Notes: generated from the sequence alone by a model not told the origin. DNA of 64,000 nt from Prochlorococcus sp. AG-436-K22 (GCA_003212555.1 QCPK01000001.1:1-64000); one strand, 5' to 3'; positions 1 through 9,564 are shown, numbered from the stretch's first letter. Numbers and translations: made by a program.

Positions 1-498
1 GGTGAATTGTCAGTTTTAGGACTACAACTTCGCGGTTCAAGAAGGACAACAAGGCAAATTCTTAGGAAAAATATTGGAATGATTTTCCAAGGACACAATC
101 TTCTTAGATGTCTTACAGCTGAGCAAAATGTTCAGATGGGGGCCGATTTATTAAAAAACCTTTCCTATAGGAAACGCAGAGAGCTTGCGAGAAATTGGTT
201 AAGAGAGGTAGGCCTAGAAGATCAAATGGAAAAACTTCCGCATGATTTATCGGGGGGACAAAAACAAAGAGTTGCTATTGCAAGGGCACTTTCTGCTAGC
301 CCTAAATTATTACTTGCAGATGAACCAACCTCTGCGCTTGATAGTGTGACGGGAAGGGAAATAGTCTCTTTACTAAAACGTCTTGCAATTGAACAGAAAT
401 GTTCGGTCCTAATGGTTACTCATGATCCAAGAATTCTTGATGTGGCAGATCGTCTTTTAAAAATGGAAGATGGCATGATTTTGCCTGTTGTTGAGTAG
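1..498 (+). CDS. DevA-family ABC transporter ATP-binding protein, 5' partial
   Basis: ATP-hydrolysing subunit of a DevBCA/MacB-like exporter; the family pairs a membrane-fusion protein and a permease with this ATPase to push lipids or other substrates out of the inner membrane. The reading frame is open from base 1, so the Walker A part lies outside the window. Visible are the Q-loop (IGMIFQGHNLL), the ABC signature LSGGQKQRVAIARAL, the Walker B/D-loop LLADEPTSALD and the switch His in VMVTHD (here LMVTHD). The sequence around the Q-loop and TAEQNVQM is the reason for choosing DevA over generic LolD. The partner genes would be upstream and are not seen. Substrate is unknown. Confidence 0.85.
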   Translation, partial: GELSVLGLQLRGSRRTTRQILRKNIGMIFQGHNLLRCLTAEQNVQMGADLLKNLSYRKRRELARNWLREVGLEDQMEKLPHDLSGGQKQRVAIARALSASPKLLLADEPTSALDSVTGREIVSLLKRLAIEQKCSVLMVTHDPRILDVADRLLKMEDGMILPVVE

Positions 499-527
499 GC
501 TATATACAGAAACAATTTTCTAGGCCT

Positions 528-677
528 ATGTCAAAGCGCAGGAATCTCAAAAAAGAGAAACAGGAAAGGAATCGTGCTTATGCTAGGAAGTTTAAAAAGC
601 GTAAGCTCCGTTCTGATGGAGCTGGTGCTGGAAATGGAGTTACTGGTACAGCAAATAATGGAGGAGCCGCAGACTGA
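528..677 (+). CDS. small basic protein, 49 aa, unknown function
   Basis: A short ORF starting at ATG 528 and ending in TGA 675-677. The N-terminal 30 residues are very basic (MSKRRNLKKEKQERNRAYAR and more Lys/Arg), followed by a Gly/Ala/Asn-rich tail. I infer it is real because the strongly biased composition runs through the whole frame and it sits neatly between two plus-strand genes, 29 bases after the ABC gene. The basic head suggests nucleic-acid or ribosome contact, but that is inference only. It resembles small conserved picocyanobacterial proteins, though no family name can be given. Confidence 0.6.
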   Translation: MSKRRNLKKEKQERNRAYARKFKKRKLRSDGAGAGNGVTGTANNGGAAD

Positions 678-760
678 CTAGAGAAATCTCGGCAAACAAA
701 AATAATATCCTCATGGAAAAAGCATGCAGTCAGTTCTTTTAAAATCTAAGGAGCATTAGT

Positions 761-1690
761 GTGTTTATAAGTATTGTCATACCAACATATAATCGTCTTC
801 CTATTTTGGAGAAGTGCTTACTTGCTCTCGAAGGTCAGAAAGATTCAAAAATTGTTGATGATTTTGAAGTAATAGTAGTTGATGATGGCTCTACTGATGG
901 AACTGCCTCTTGGTTAGAAAAAAACTCTGAGCTATTCCCACATTTACGATTAATAACACAAGAACATGGTGGGCCAGGAATAGGTCGAAATAACGGTGTT
1001 AAACATGCCCAAGGCAGTGTAATAGTCTTTATTGACAGTGATTTAGTCGTTACAAGTTCTTTCCTTGAGACTCATTTACAGGCTCTGCAGAACGCATGGG
1101 AAAGAAAAGGTAACAGATTATGCTTTACCTATGGAGCTGTTGTAAATACATCTAATTTTGAAGATCCAACCTCTGAACCTCATAAATTAAGTGATATTTC
1201 CTGGGCTTATTTCGCAACTGGCAATGTAGCAATAGATAAAAATACTTTAGTAAGTTCGGGCTTATTTGATCCTGCTTTTAGATTATATGGATGGGAGGAT
1301 TTAGAACTTGGAGAACGTCTAAGAACTATGGGCACAGAATTAATTAGATGCCCAATGGCTGTCGGATATCACTGGCATCCTGCCTTAAGTCTCCATCAAA
1401 TACCCTCTTTAATTAGGATTGAGCGTGAGAGAGCTAAGATGGCAATAATATTTTATCGAAAACATCCGACAACTAGGGTTCGTTTTATTATTCAATACAC
1501 TTTATTCCATAGATTCCTTTGGGAAGCTTTAACTTTAGGCGGAATTCTCAACGAGATTAGTCTCAGACCTATATTTAAAGTGTTGATTTATAAGGGTTTT
1601 TCAGGTTTAGCAATGGAAATTTTACGAGTTCCTTTGAATCTCATATTTGTTAGGCAAGTTTTCCGAGAAGCAAAATTAAATAGGTTTTGA
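761..1690 (+). CDS. family 2 glycosyltransferase
   Basis: GT-A fold glycosyltransferase, expected to move a sugar from a nucleotide-sugar donor to a surface glycan or lipid. Residues 1-20 give the opening strand (ISIVIPTYNRLPILEKCL), then VVDDGSTDGT at about 40-50, the metal-binding DxD-like FIDSDLV near 92-97, and the acceptor-side motif GWEDLELGERL near 180-190, which is typical of the Glyco_transf_7C region. The C-terminal 80 residues are hydrophobic/basic and may lie on the membrane. Start is GTG 761, preceded by aaggagc. It stands alone, so the sugar and acceptor cannot be stated. Confidence 0.85.
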   Translation: MFISIVIPTYNRLPILEKCLLALEGQKDSKIVDDFEVIVVDDGSTDGTASWLEKNSELFPHLRLITQEHGGPGIGRNNGVKHAQGSVIVFIDSDLVVTSSFLETHLQALQNAWERKGNRLCFTYGAVVNTSNFEDPTSEPHKLSDISWAYFATGNVAIDKNTLVSSGLFDPAFRLYGWEDLELGERLRTMGTELIRCPMAVGYHWHPALSLHQIPSLIRIERERAKMAIIFYRKHPTTRVRFIIQYTLFHRFLWEALTLGGILNEISLRPIFKVLIYKGFSGLAMEILRVPLNLIFVRQVFREAKLNRF

Positions 1691-1751
1691 TTGATCAAAT
1701 GTTTTGGAAAATGCTAAATTAATACGGTAATAAAACTCCGCACATCTGACT

Positions 1752-1825
1752 GTTTCGGGTGATCAAAGACTTTTAATTCATATTGAGAGCTTTGTATCCC
1801 TGTCAGGTGGAGGCCAACCCGAAAC
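1752..1825 (+). promoter_or_regulatory. candidate structured leader of rpsB
   Basis: The 144-base gap before rpsB holds a perfect 9-base inverted repeat, GTTTCGGGT (1752-1760) and ACCCGAAAC (1817-1825), whose right arm ends ten bases before the rpsB ATG and so covers the ribosome-binding region. A second short pair, CTGAC (1746-1750) and GTCAG (1802-1806), lies on the left side. Ribosomal protein S2 is known to autoregulate rpsB-tsf in other bacteria through its leader; a similar role here is inference from position and pairing. Confidence 0.45.
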
Positions 1826-1834
1826 CTTTTAAAC

Positions 1835-2551
1835 ATGGCTGTTGTAACTCTCTCAGAGATGATGGAGGCTGGTGCTCATTTTGGACACCAGACCAGAAGA
1901 TGGAACCCTAAAATGTCTCGATACATTTACTGTGCGAGAAATGGAGTTCATATCATTGATCTTGTTAAAACCGCAGTTTGCATGAATACTGCATACAAGT
2001 GGACTAGAAATGCTGCTAAAAGTGGAAAGAGATTTCTATTTGTAGGGACAAAGAAGCAAGCTTCAGAAGTTGTTGCTCAGGAAGCGGCAAAGTGTGGTGC
2101 TTCTTATGTTAATCAGCGCTGGCTTGGTGGGATGTTAACAAATTGGACAACGATGAAGGCACGTATTGATCGCCTTAAAGACCTTGAGCGCATGGAATCA
2201 AGTGGAGCTATCGCGATGAGGCCTAAGAAAGAAGCTTCTGTTCTAAGACATGAATTAGAACGCCTTCAGAAATATCTTGGTGGTTTAAAGGGAATGAAGA
2301 GATTGCCAGATGTTGTGGTGTTGGTTGATCAACGCAGAGAAACCAATGCTGTTTTAGAAGCTCGGAAATTAGATATCCCTTTGATATCAATGCTAGACAC
2401 CAATTGTGATCCTGATTTATGTGAAGTCCCAATTCCTTGCAATGATGATGCTGTCAGATCAGTACAACTAGTTCTTGGAAGACTGGCAGATGCAATAAAT
2501 GAAGGACGTCATGCTTCAAATGAGCAGCGTGGAAGACAGAAGTATTCCTAA
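1835..2551 (+). CDS. rpsB: 30S ribosomal protein S2
   Basis: Structural protein of the small ribosomal subunit, 238 residues, close to the usual cyanobacterial length. The opening [20 protein letters not shown] and RRWNPKM, the middle [12 protein letters not shown] near residue 95-106, and the C-terminal stretch [13 protein letters not shown] with [10 protein letters not shown] are S2 signatures. Start ATG 1835 is fixed by the conserved N-terminus. It is followed 71 bases later by tsf, the standard rpsB-tsf pair, and is preceded by a leader with an inverted repeat that may control both genes. Confidence 0.98.
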   Translation: MAVVTLSEMMEAGAHFGHQTRRWNPKMSRYIYCARNGVHIIDLVKTAVCMNTAYKWTRNAAKSGKRFLFVGTKKQASEVVAQEAAKCGASYVNQRWLGGMLTNWTTMKARIDRLKDLERMESSGAIAMRPKKEASVLRHELERLQKYLGGLKGMKRLPDVVVLVDQRRETNAVLEARKLDIPLISMLDTNCDPDLCEVPIPCNDDAVRSVQLVLGRLADAINEGRHASNEQRGRQKYS

Positions 2552-2622
2552 CTAATTATTATTTGTCGGCTTTCCGTTGCCTTAAAAAAACGGTTGTTCC
2601 ACTATTTATTCTCATTAAAAAA

Positions 2623-3276
2623 ATGGCTGTTATCTCAGCAAAACTTGTTAAGGATCTTAGAGACAAGACAGGTGCAGGAATGATGGACTGTAAAAAAGCA
2701 CTGGCAGAGACAGATGGTGACATGCCTAAGGCCATTGAATGGTTGCGGCAAAAAGGAATAGCTAGTGCTGAGAAAAAATCTGGACGAGTTGCGGCTGAGG
2801 GCGCTATAGGAAGTTATATTCACACTGGAGCGAGGGTAGGAGTTCTATTGGAACTGAATTGTGAAACTGATTTTGTGGCACGTGGTGAGCTATTTCAGGG
2901 TTTACTAAGAGATGTGGCTATGCAGATTGCAGCATGTCCAAATGTTGAGTATGTAACTGTAGATGATATCCCTAAAGATATAGTTGAAAATGAGAAATCG
3001 ATAGAAATGGGTAGGGATGATTTAGATGGAAAGCCTGAACAAATTAAGTCGAAGATTGTAGAAGGTAGAATAGCAAAAAGACTTAAGGAATTAGCATTGG
3101 TCGAACAACCTTTCATAAGAGATAGTTCCCTATCTGTCCAGCAACTTGTTAAACAAGTTGCTGGACAGATAGGTGAGAATGTTCAAATTAGGAGATTTAC
3201 ACGATATACCCTTGGTGAGGGAATCGAAGTAGGCGAAACCGATTTTGCTGCAGAAGTTGCTTCAATGTCTTCCTAG
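2623..3276 (+). CDS. tsf: elongation factor Ts
   Basis: Guanine-nucleotide exchange factor that reloads EF-Tu with GTP. I place the start at ATG 2623 ([20 protein letters not shown]), the conserved N-terminus; an earlier in-frame TTG at 2563 would add 20 residues not seen in the family. The N-terminal UBA-like domain contains [17 protein letters not shown], followed by the core domain [12 protein letters not shown]. At 217 residues it is the short form with a single core, as usual in cyanobacteria. Near the 3' end the coding sequence contains a perfect 45-base inverted repeat (3129-3173), described separately. Confidence 0.97.
   Translation: MAVISAKLVKDLRDKTGAGMMDCKKALAETDGDMPKAIEWLRQKGIASAEKKSGRVAAEGAIGSYIHTGARVGVLLELNCETDFVARGELFQGLLRDVAMQIAACPNVEYVTVDDIPKDIVENEKSIEMGRDDLDGKPEQIKSKIVEGRIAKRLKELALVEQPFIRDSSLSVQQLVKQVAGQIGENVQIRRFTRYTLGEGIEVGETDFAAEVASMSS
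3129..3173 (+). repeat. perfect inverted repeat, 22-base arms, inside tsf
   Basis: Bases 3129-3150 and 3152-3173 are exact reverse complements around one central base. The stretch encodes [15 protein letters not shown] in tsf, so the mRNA can fold into a 22-bp hairpin about 100 bases before the stop codon. There is no T-run after it, so it is not a standard terminator. Chance formation of 22 perfect pairs in coding sequence is very unlikely; template-switch correction of an imperfect palindrome is one explanation. Confidence 0.95.
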
Positions 3277-3281
3277 AAACA

Positions 3282-4502
3282 TTGACTTCTAATAGTGACA
3301 AAATTCCCTCTTATGAGCCTGTCAGGCAGTTAGAGCTTGTTAATTTAAAGTGTGTTTCTTTAGGACCAGATATTTATAAGTCCTTCGCTTTTTACCTGAA
3401 ATTAACTAGATCATTACTTCCAAAGGCTATTAAAGATGCAATTTATCAATTAATAATTTCTAATAGGAATACCTTAGTACCTTTAACTTTGGACTCCGAA
3501 AAAGAGTCTTTTTATGAAAGAATAGATAAGACTTTATCAGATTATTTGTCATTACTGACTGTTGAAAATCTAAACGCTTTTGCAGAGAAATTAGATAAAG
3601 AGAAGCAAAAAGAAAGTTTCGATTTGGTCGATTCATTAAATAAACCTATAGATGATATGGAAAGTGAGTCAGATTTAGATTCATCAAGCAGGTATAAATC
3701 TGTGGATTTAAGTTATACTTTGCCTACAGATAGTAATATTGATCTAAGATTTTGGGACTCTCAGTCCAAAGAATTAAACTCATTTAATTTTAACTATGAG
3801 AATGCTAGTGATCAAACGAACGATAATCATGGAATGATTAACCAAGGAATATTAGATGAATCGGAGAAATTAGATGATGATTTTATTGATGCAAAAACAG
3901 AAAAAAAAGATTTAGATCTTTTAAAATCTATATTTATGCTAGCTGGAAATATTACTTCCCCAGGGAAAAAGATCTTAAATAGAATAAATGAATCCAACTC
4001 ACCAAATGATGAAGTGAGCCCAGATAAGGATATACTTGAAACTGATTCTTTATTACCTCAAAGTCCGCAGGATCTTTCTCGTTGGTTATTTACTCTAGAT
4101 GAAGCTCTTGTACGGAGACTAAGGAACCTTTCTCATTTAATTAATATGGAGTTGATTCGTGTTGGTATAATCAATAGCTTTCTTCCTACCAATCTTTTAG
4201 ATGCAGTTATCTCTGGTCAGGTGGCTTCAATAAATGCCCCTTCAAATATTCTCAGGCTTCGTCTGCCTGTTTCATCAGCATCTAGTAATGAAATAGATAT
4301 CGAATGTCTCTTGGTGAGACCATCTGAACTAGAGTTCGATCACATAAAGCTTAGACAATGTAGGCAAAAAATCACACAACAACGAAATATTTTGCTTAAA
4401 TTGGTTCGTCAACAACGCTATTGGCAAAGTCGATCCCTCGCAAAGGAAGTTAGAGAGCAGTGGTGGAAGAATTCTCAAGTCAATCAAACAAAAGCTCCCT
4501 AG
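3282..4502 (+). CDS. conserved hypothetical protein, 406 aa
   Basis: No recognised family name. The start is TTG 3282, six bases after the tsf stop; no closer ATG fits. Residues 1-100 look folded, 115-235 form a low-complexity, acidic Ser/Asp/Asn-rich linker, and the C-terminal third (about 265-400, starting near RWLFTLDEALVRRLRNLSHL) looks like a second folded, helical and basic domain ending in many Gln/Arg residues. The architecture of two ordered ends joined by a disordered acidic linker is seen directly; function is unknown. It lies between tsf and recG and probably shares their transcript. Confidence 0.75.
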   Translation: MTSNSDKIPSYEPVRQLELVNLKCVSLGPDIYKSFAFYLKLTRSLLPKAIKDAIYQLIISNRNTLVPLTLDSEKESFYERIDKTLSDYLSLLTVENLNAFAEKLDKEKQKESFDLVDSLNKPIDDMESESDLDSSSRYKSVDLSYTLPTDSNIDLRFWDSQSKELNSFNFNYENASDQTNDNHGMINQGILDESEKLDDDFIDAKTEKKDLDLLKSIFMLAGNITSPGKKILNRINESNSPNDEVSPDKDILETDSLLPQSPQDLSRWLFTLDEALVRRLRNLSHLINMELIRVGIINSFLPTNLLDAVISGQVASINAPSNILRLRLPVSSASSNEIDIECLLVRPSELEFDHIKLRQCRQKITQQRNILLKLVRQQRYWQSRSLAKEVREQWWKNSQVNQTKAP

Positions 4503-4528
4503 TACTCGTTGATGAGTTGAATGTTTGG

Positions 4529-6991
4529 ATGAGACCTTTACAAAAGGCCTTAACAATAGAAGCTGAAAATAAATTTAGAAACTTATATGGACGAAACGAA
4601 TACTTTAATAGTTTTGTATCCCGAGAGATTAGTTCGTTTAGATCACCTCTTTTGGCTCAGGAAACTTACCAAAAACTCTACAAATTAGCTGAGTCATTTG
4701 ATAAATACCCTATGCTTCAGTTTTCCAGTAGGCGTAGGTTAGTAATTGATGCAAGACAATTTCTCTATCGCTTAAGCAAAGAAAATGAAATTCAAGCTCC
4801 AATGTCTCCTCCTAGGTTGAGGTTGAAATCTACTTCCCCTAATGATCAGAGGATTAGCAAGGATCTTGAAAACTTTCTTTCCTTAGAGAGTCATCTTGGA
4901 GATGTAAAAGGAATTGGATCGAAAACGGTTGAATGTTTGGCTTCATTAGGGTTACTTAGTATTAAAGACCTTCTCTCATATTTCCCAAGAGATTATGTTG
5001 ACTACTCTTCTCTAAAAAGAATAATTTCACTAGAGCCAGGTGAAACGGCTACAATTGTGGCAACAATCAGGCGTACTAACTCTTACACAAGTCCTCGTAA
5101 CCGTAACTTATCTATTGTCCAGTTTCAACTTGAGGACGTTTCTGGCAGAATAAAAGCCACTAAGTTTTTTGTTGGTAAACGATTTAGTAATAGATATTTT
5201 TTAAAGAAGCAAGAGTCTTTTTATCCAAAAGGAGCATTGGTTGCTGTGAGTGGCTTAGTAAAGGATTCAAAAGGGTTTGGTAAGTCTTTTGCTGATCCAT
5301 TAATTGAAGTCTTAGAAAATCAGCATGCACTTCTTAAGTCAAAAGAAATAGGACGACTTTTACCTGTTTACCATTTAACGGAGGGGATTACAGCTGAACG
5401 TATTAGAAACATTATTCAATCAGTAATTTCATGTGCAATTTCCTGGGAAGATCCACTTCCTCTTGATAGCCTAGAGTCATTGTCTCTAATGAGAAAATGT
5501 GATGCAATTCATCAAATACATCTTCCTTCTTCTTCAAAATTGTTGAAACAAGCAAAACGAAGACTTGTTTTTGATGAATTTCTTTTTTTACAACTTGGAC
5601 TCTTAAGGCGACGCATGGAACTTAAGAAATCCAAGGCCCCAGAGTTAGTTACTTGTAGAAACAGTGAAAATGGATTAGTTGATAAATTTTTATCGCTACT
5701 TCCTTTCTCTCTAACTAAGTCTCAGAAAGAAGTTCTTACCCAGATTGAATTGGATCTTTCTATGTTGAAACCAATGTCTCGACTGGTTCAAGGGGATGTT
5801 GGGAGCGGAAAAACAGTTGTGGCAATTGCAACACTTTTGACTGCTGTTGAATCAGGTTGGCAAGGTGCGCTAATGGCACCCACTGAGGTCCTTGCTCATC
5901 AGCACTATGTAACTCTTTGCAAATGGATGCCTCAATTACATGTAACTGTTTCACTCCTTACAGGATCAACTCCTCTAAAGGAAAGGAAAAAAATTCTTGC
6001 TGATCTTGCGACAGGTAATCTAAAGATACTTGTTGGGACTCATGCTCTTATCGAAGAGTCAGTATCATTTTTTCGTTTAGGACTTGTCGTTGTAGATGAA
6101 CAGCATCGGTTTGGAGTTAATCAAAGGAATCTTTTGATTAATAAAGGGCTCCAGCCTCATCTTTTGACAATGACGGCGACACCAATTCCTAGGACCTTAG
6201 CTCTATCTATTCATGGTGATTTAGACGTTAGTCAAATTAATGAATTGCCTCCTGGTAGGAGACCTATCAAAACCCAGTTGCTTTCGGCCTCAGAGAGGCA
6301 AAAAGGATATGACATAATCAAAGAAGAAATTGATAAAGGTCTGCAGGCATATGTAGTTCTTCCACTAGTTGATGAATCAGAGAAGTTAGAGCTTCGTTGC
6401 GCTATAGACGTATATGAAGAGCTATCAACCCTTGTCTTTAAGAACTATAAAGTAGGGCTGTTACATGGACGTATGCAAAGTAGTGAGAAGAAGAATATCA
6501 TTAGGGAATTCTCTGCGAAGATGATTCATGTACTTGTATCGACTACAGTGATTGAGGTGGGAGTTGATGTTCCCAATGCTACTGTAATGTTAATTGATCA
6601 TGCTGATAGATTTGGCTTGGCTCAATTGCATCAGTTACGTGGTCGTGTTGGTAGAGGCATAGAGGATTCAAAGTGCGTTCTTATAGATACTGCTAATTCA
6701 GAAATATCAAAAAATCGATTAGAGGTATTAGTTAAGTCATCTGATGGCTTCGAAATTGCCGAAATAGATTTACGGTTAAGGGGACCAGGACAAGTATTGG
6801 GCACTAAACAATCAGGCCTTCCAGACTTTGTATTGGCCAACTTAGTTAATGATGAAGATATCCTTGAGTGTGCTAGGCATGAAGCCGCAAGAATTTTAGA
6901 AAGTGATCCTAGTTTGAAACAGAACAATTTATTGAGAAGAATGTTGGACGACTATTGGACTAAGCTCGTCGCAAGAACGCAATTAAATTAG
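4529..6991 (+). CDS. recG: ATP-dependent DNA helicase RecG
   Basis: Branch-migration helicase that reverses stalled replication forks and processes recombination intermediates. From the chosen ATG 4529 the protein is 820 residues; GTG 4460 would add 23 and overlap the previous gene by 43 bases. An N-terminal cyanobacterial extension precedes the wedge/OB domain (GIGSKTVECLASLGLLSIKDLLSYFPRDYVD begins near base 4912). Motif I is GDVGSGKTVVA (about base 5797), motif II is DEQHRFG (about 6097), motif III is TATPIPRT, motif VI is QLRGRVGRG. All helicase motifs are intact. Confidence 0.95.
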   Translation: MRPLQKALTIEAENKFRNLYGRNEYFNSFVSREISSFRSPLLAQETYQKLYKLAESFDKYPMLQFSSRRRLVIDARQFLYRLSKENEIQAPMSPPRLRLKSTSPNDQRISKDLENFLSLESHLGDVKGIGSKTVECLASLGLLSIKDLLSYFPRDYVDYSSLKRIISLEPGETATIVATIRRTNSYTSPRNRNLSIVQFQLEDVSGRIKATKFFVGKRFSNRYFLKKQESFYPKGALVAVSGLVKDSKGFGKSFADPLIEVLENQHALLKSKEIGRLLPVYHLTEGITAERIRNIIQSVISCAISWEDPLPLDSLESLSLMRKCDAIHQIHLPSSSKLLKQAKRRLVFDEFLFLQLGLLRRRMELKKSKAPELVTCRNSENGLVDKFLSLLPFSLTKSQKEVLTQIELDLSMLKPMSRLVQGDVGSGKTVVAIATLLTAVESGWQGALMAPTEVLAHQHYVTLCKWMPQLHVTVSLLTGSTPLKERKKILADLATGNLKILVGTHALIEESVSFFRLGLVVVDEQHRFGVNQRNLLINKGLQPHLLTMTATPIPRTLALSIHGDLDVSQINELPPGRRPIKTQLLSASERQKGYDIIKEEIDKGLQAYVVLPLVDESEKLELRCAIDVYEELSTLVFKNYKVGLLHGRMQSSEKKNIIREFSAKMIHVLVSTTVIEVGVDVPNATVMLIDHADRFGLAQLHQLRGRVGRGIEDSKCVLIDTANSEISKNRLEVLVKSSDGFEIAEIDLRLRGPGQVLGTKQSGLPDFVLANLVNDEDILECARHEAARILESDPSLKQNNLLRRMLDDYWTKLVARTQLN

Positions 6992-7114
6992 AAACAGAAT
7001 TATTAAATGCCAGCAAAGATTTGATTAATTTTTCTATAGAATATATTGTCGTCTTATCATTTTAAATTTCTCCCTGTGTTAAAAGAATGGAACAAAATAT
7101 CTCTTTTGTATTCT

Positions 7115-7816
7115 ATGGAACCTCTTATGAGGTTGCCTGAGGAAATCTACTGCATTAAGCCACATTCTTATGAGTCTCTAGGTGCCCCTTACGGCAATTT
7201 TGCCTCCCCTTGGTGGTTAAGAAAGGAAGTTATAAGACGTTTGTTGCTTGCAGAGGATCTCCTTCGCAAAACTGTCCCACACCTTCGCTTAGCTGTATTC
7301 GATGCATGGCGTCCTATAAGAGTTCAGAAGTTTATGTATGACTATTCGATTAATCAGGAATGTCTCTCCAGGGGAATAGATCCTATTTCTGATAAAGATA
7401 CTCCTGCGCTAGTAGATGTTGTTAAACTAGTTAGTAGGTTTTGGGCCTCACCATCTTTTGATAAATCAAATCCTCCACCTCATAGTACTGGTGGTGCTAT
7501 AGATTTAACTTTGGCGACCAATGACGGTAACCTTGTAGATATGGGGGGAGAAATAGATCTCATTACTCCAGTATCTGACCCTGATTACTATTTACAAAGT
7601 GCTCTAACAGGAGATAATTTCTCTGCATCTCTATGGCAATTACGAAGAAATCTTCTCGCAAATGTAATGAAATTATCTGGATTCGTCCAACATCCAAATG
7701 AATGGTGGCATTTCAGTTATGGTGATCAAATGTGGGCTTGGTCTACTAGCGCCACTGCAGGACTTTATGGGTCAGTGGATGACGATGACTCAGAAAGCAA
7801 ATTCATTATTACTTGA
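7115..7816 (+). CDS. D-alanyl-D-alanine dipeptidase, VanX/DdpX-like
   Basis: Peptidase family M15D zinc enzyme that cleaves D-Ala-D-Ala, normally for peptidoglycan recycling rather than resistance in free-living bacteria. Visible motifs are FDAWRPIRVQ (the D-A-x-R-P loop), HSTGGAIDLTL holding zinc-binding His and Asp, and EWWHFSYGD with the catalytic Glu and last zinc His. I prefer ATG 7115 (MEPLMRLPEEIYCI); an upstream TTG at 7046 would add 23 residues. Its last 52 bases overlap, tail to tail, the 3' end of sulfite reductase on the other strand. Confidence 0.85.
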   Translation: MEPLMRLPEEIYCIKPHSYESLGAPYGNFASPWWLRKEVIRRLLLAEDLLRKTVPHLRLAVFDAWRPIRVQKFMYDYSINQECLSRGIDPISDKDTPALVDVVKLVSRFWASPSFDKSNPPPHSTGGAIDLTLATNDGNLVDMGGEIDLITPVSDPDYYLQSALTGDNFSASLWQLRRNLLANVMKLSGFVQHPNEWWHFSYGDQMWAWSTSATAGLYGSVDDDDSESKFIIT

Positions 7817-9564
7817 TCGCTTAAGCTAGAAATAAAATCGCCAAAACTTTTTGATTGCTTGGTGTCCCTCCAATTAATAAATAAAGGGTTGAGTGTTTGC
7901 TCAAGGTTATCTATATGCATTTTTGGAAGAAATGGTTTTGCTAATCTCTGTAAATTCGGACTACCACCTAGCCAAAGTTGATATTGATTAATACCACTAC
8001 CAACTAAGGCTAATTCTGCCATGTATGGTCTTGCGCAACCGTTAGGACAACCTGTCATTCTTAGTAGAATTGATTTTTCAATGCCGAGTAATTTTAGTTG
8101 ATTTTCTATTCGCTTAATTGTTGCTGGAAGTAATCTTTCAGCTTCTGTAATTGCGAGCCCACATAATGGTAAGGCTGGGCAAGCTAAGGCATGCCTACTA
8201 ACGCTTTTATATGGTGCAGGCTTAATGCCAATGTCCATAAGCTCATTCTTAACTGAGGAGCGTTGGTAATTTCCTATATTGCATAGCAATAGATCTTGAT
8301 TTGGTGTTAATCTTATTTCAAGTTTGAATTTTTCGACGAGGTATCTGATCTTTGCCTTGGTTTTGCCTGAAAGTCTACCTGAGATAAGAGGTATGCCAAC
8401 AAACCATAGCCCCGGGGATTGTTTGTTCCAACCCAGGTAATCTTTAAGCTTTGCAGGTGGCTCAGGATAGGGGGACGAAATTTTTCCCTTGAAGTATTTT
8501 GATGTAAGTGTTTTTTTGAACCATTGAATGCCTTTTGTGTGAATTAAATATTTCATGCGAGCATTTTTTCTTAGTTTTCTATTTCCATAATCTCTTTGTA
8601 GGGCGAGTATTGATTGAACTAGCTCTAAAACATGTTCCTGTTTCACGTAGCCAAGGAGGTCAGCAGTCCTAGCAAAGGTTGTATCACTATTATGCATTCG
8701 TCCCATGCCTCCACCAACATAGACATTGCAACCTTTAATTGACCCATTTTGTTTTGTAAATACTACTAGACCAATATCATGAGTTAGAAGATCGACCGAA
8801 TTGTCTCCAGGTACAGTCACTGCACACTTGAATTTCCTAGGCAAGTATGTTTGCCCATAAAGTGGCTCTTGAGCATAACCGCTGAAAAGACCTTTTGAAC
8901 GTTGTAATTTTCTAATTTTTGTAATTTTTTTGGAATAGGAAATCTTATAAGACAAATTTCCATCTGCCCAAAGTTCTAAATATGTATTTTCGGCAGCAAC
9001 AGGAGTAAGCAAATCTGCAATCTCATAGGCTAAAGCTCTTGCGGCTGGGTAACCATCTTTTTCATAAGGTGCAGCAGGTGCCATTACATTTCTATTTATA
9101 TCCCCACAAGCAGCAAGTGTTGAACCCATGGAGGTTACGATTTTGTTGATTACTTCTTTTAGATTTTCTTTTCTAATCCCATGCATTTGGAATGCTTGCC
9201 TTGTTGTAGCCCTTAGTGTTTTGTTGCCAAGTCGATTTGATAATTCATCTAAAGCTATGAATAAGGATGCTGGTATATACCCTGCAGGACTACGAAGACG
9301 CAGCATCATTTGCCAGTCTTTGTCAGAACCTTTCTTGCGATTCTCTCTATTGTCTTGCTGATAACTCCCGTGGAACTTAAGAAGTTGTACAGCATCATTG
9401 GAGAAATTGTTTGATGTATTTTTTAATTCTGATCCAAGAGGATCTGCTAGAAAATTGCTATCGGCTTTAAATTGTTCAAATTTAGAACGATCCTGGCCAT
9501 TAGCAATGCAAGGGAAAAGAGCTTCTGCTTCAAAATTATTAGGTTTTGTTCCTTTTTTTTTCAC
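7765..9564 (-). CDS. sir: ferredoxin-dependent sulfite reductase
   Basis: Six-electron reduction of sulfite to sulfide with siroheme and a 4Fe-4S cluster, the last reductive step of assimilatory sulfur metabolism; in cyanobacteria ferredoxin is the donor. The duplicated nitrite/sulfite reductase fold is complete at 599 residues. Cluster and siroheme ligands are in ACPALPLCGLAITEAERL (about residue 458-475) and TGCPNGCARPYMAELAL (about 502-518). The siroheme-side RQAFQMHGI motif lies near residue 134. It is convergent with the VanX-like gene, sharing 52 bases, and divergent from glyS with a 89-base gap. Confidence 0.95.
   Translation of the reverse strand: MKKKGTKPNNFEAEALFPCIANGQDRSKFEQFKADSNFLADPLGSELKNTSNNFSNDAVQLLKFHGSYQQDNRENRKKGSDKDWQMMLRLRSPAGYIPASLFIALDELSNRLGNKTLRATTRQAFQMHGIRKENLKEVINKIVTSMGSTLAACGDINRNVMAPAAPYEKDGYPAARALAYEIADLLTPVAAENTYLELWADGNLSYKISYSKKITKIRKLQRSKGLFSGYAQEPLYGQTYLPRKFKCAVTVPGDNSVDLLTHDIGLVVFTKQNGSIKGCNVYVGGGMGRMHNSDTTFARTADLLGYVKQEHVLELVQSILALQRDYGNRKLRKNARMKYLIHTKGIQWFKKTLTSKYFKGKISSPYPEPPAKLKDYLGWNKQSPGLWFVGIPLISGRLSGKTKAKIRYLVEKFKLEIRLTPNQDLLLCNIGNYQRSSVKNELMDIGIKPAPYKSVSRHALACPALPLCGLAITEAERLLPATIKRIENQLKLLGIEKSILLRMTGCPNGCARPYMAELALVGSGINQYQLWLGGSPNLQRLAKPFLPKMHIDNLEQTLNPLFINWRDTKQSKSFGDFISSLSDQVIMNLLSESSSSTDP

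Noticed and set aside
6631..6927. 98-residue antisense frame inside recG
   Set aside because: Shadow of the real gene; Ser/Leu-rich antisense artefact.
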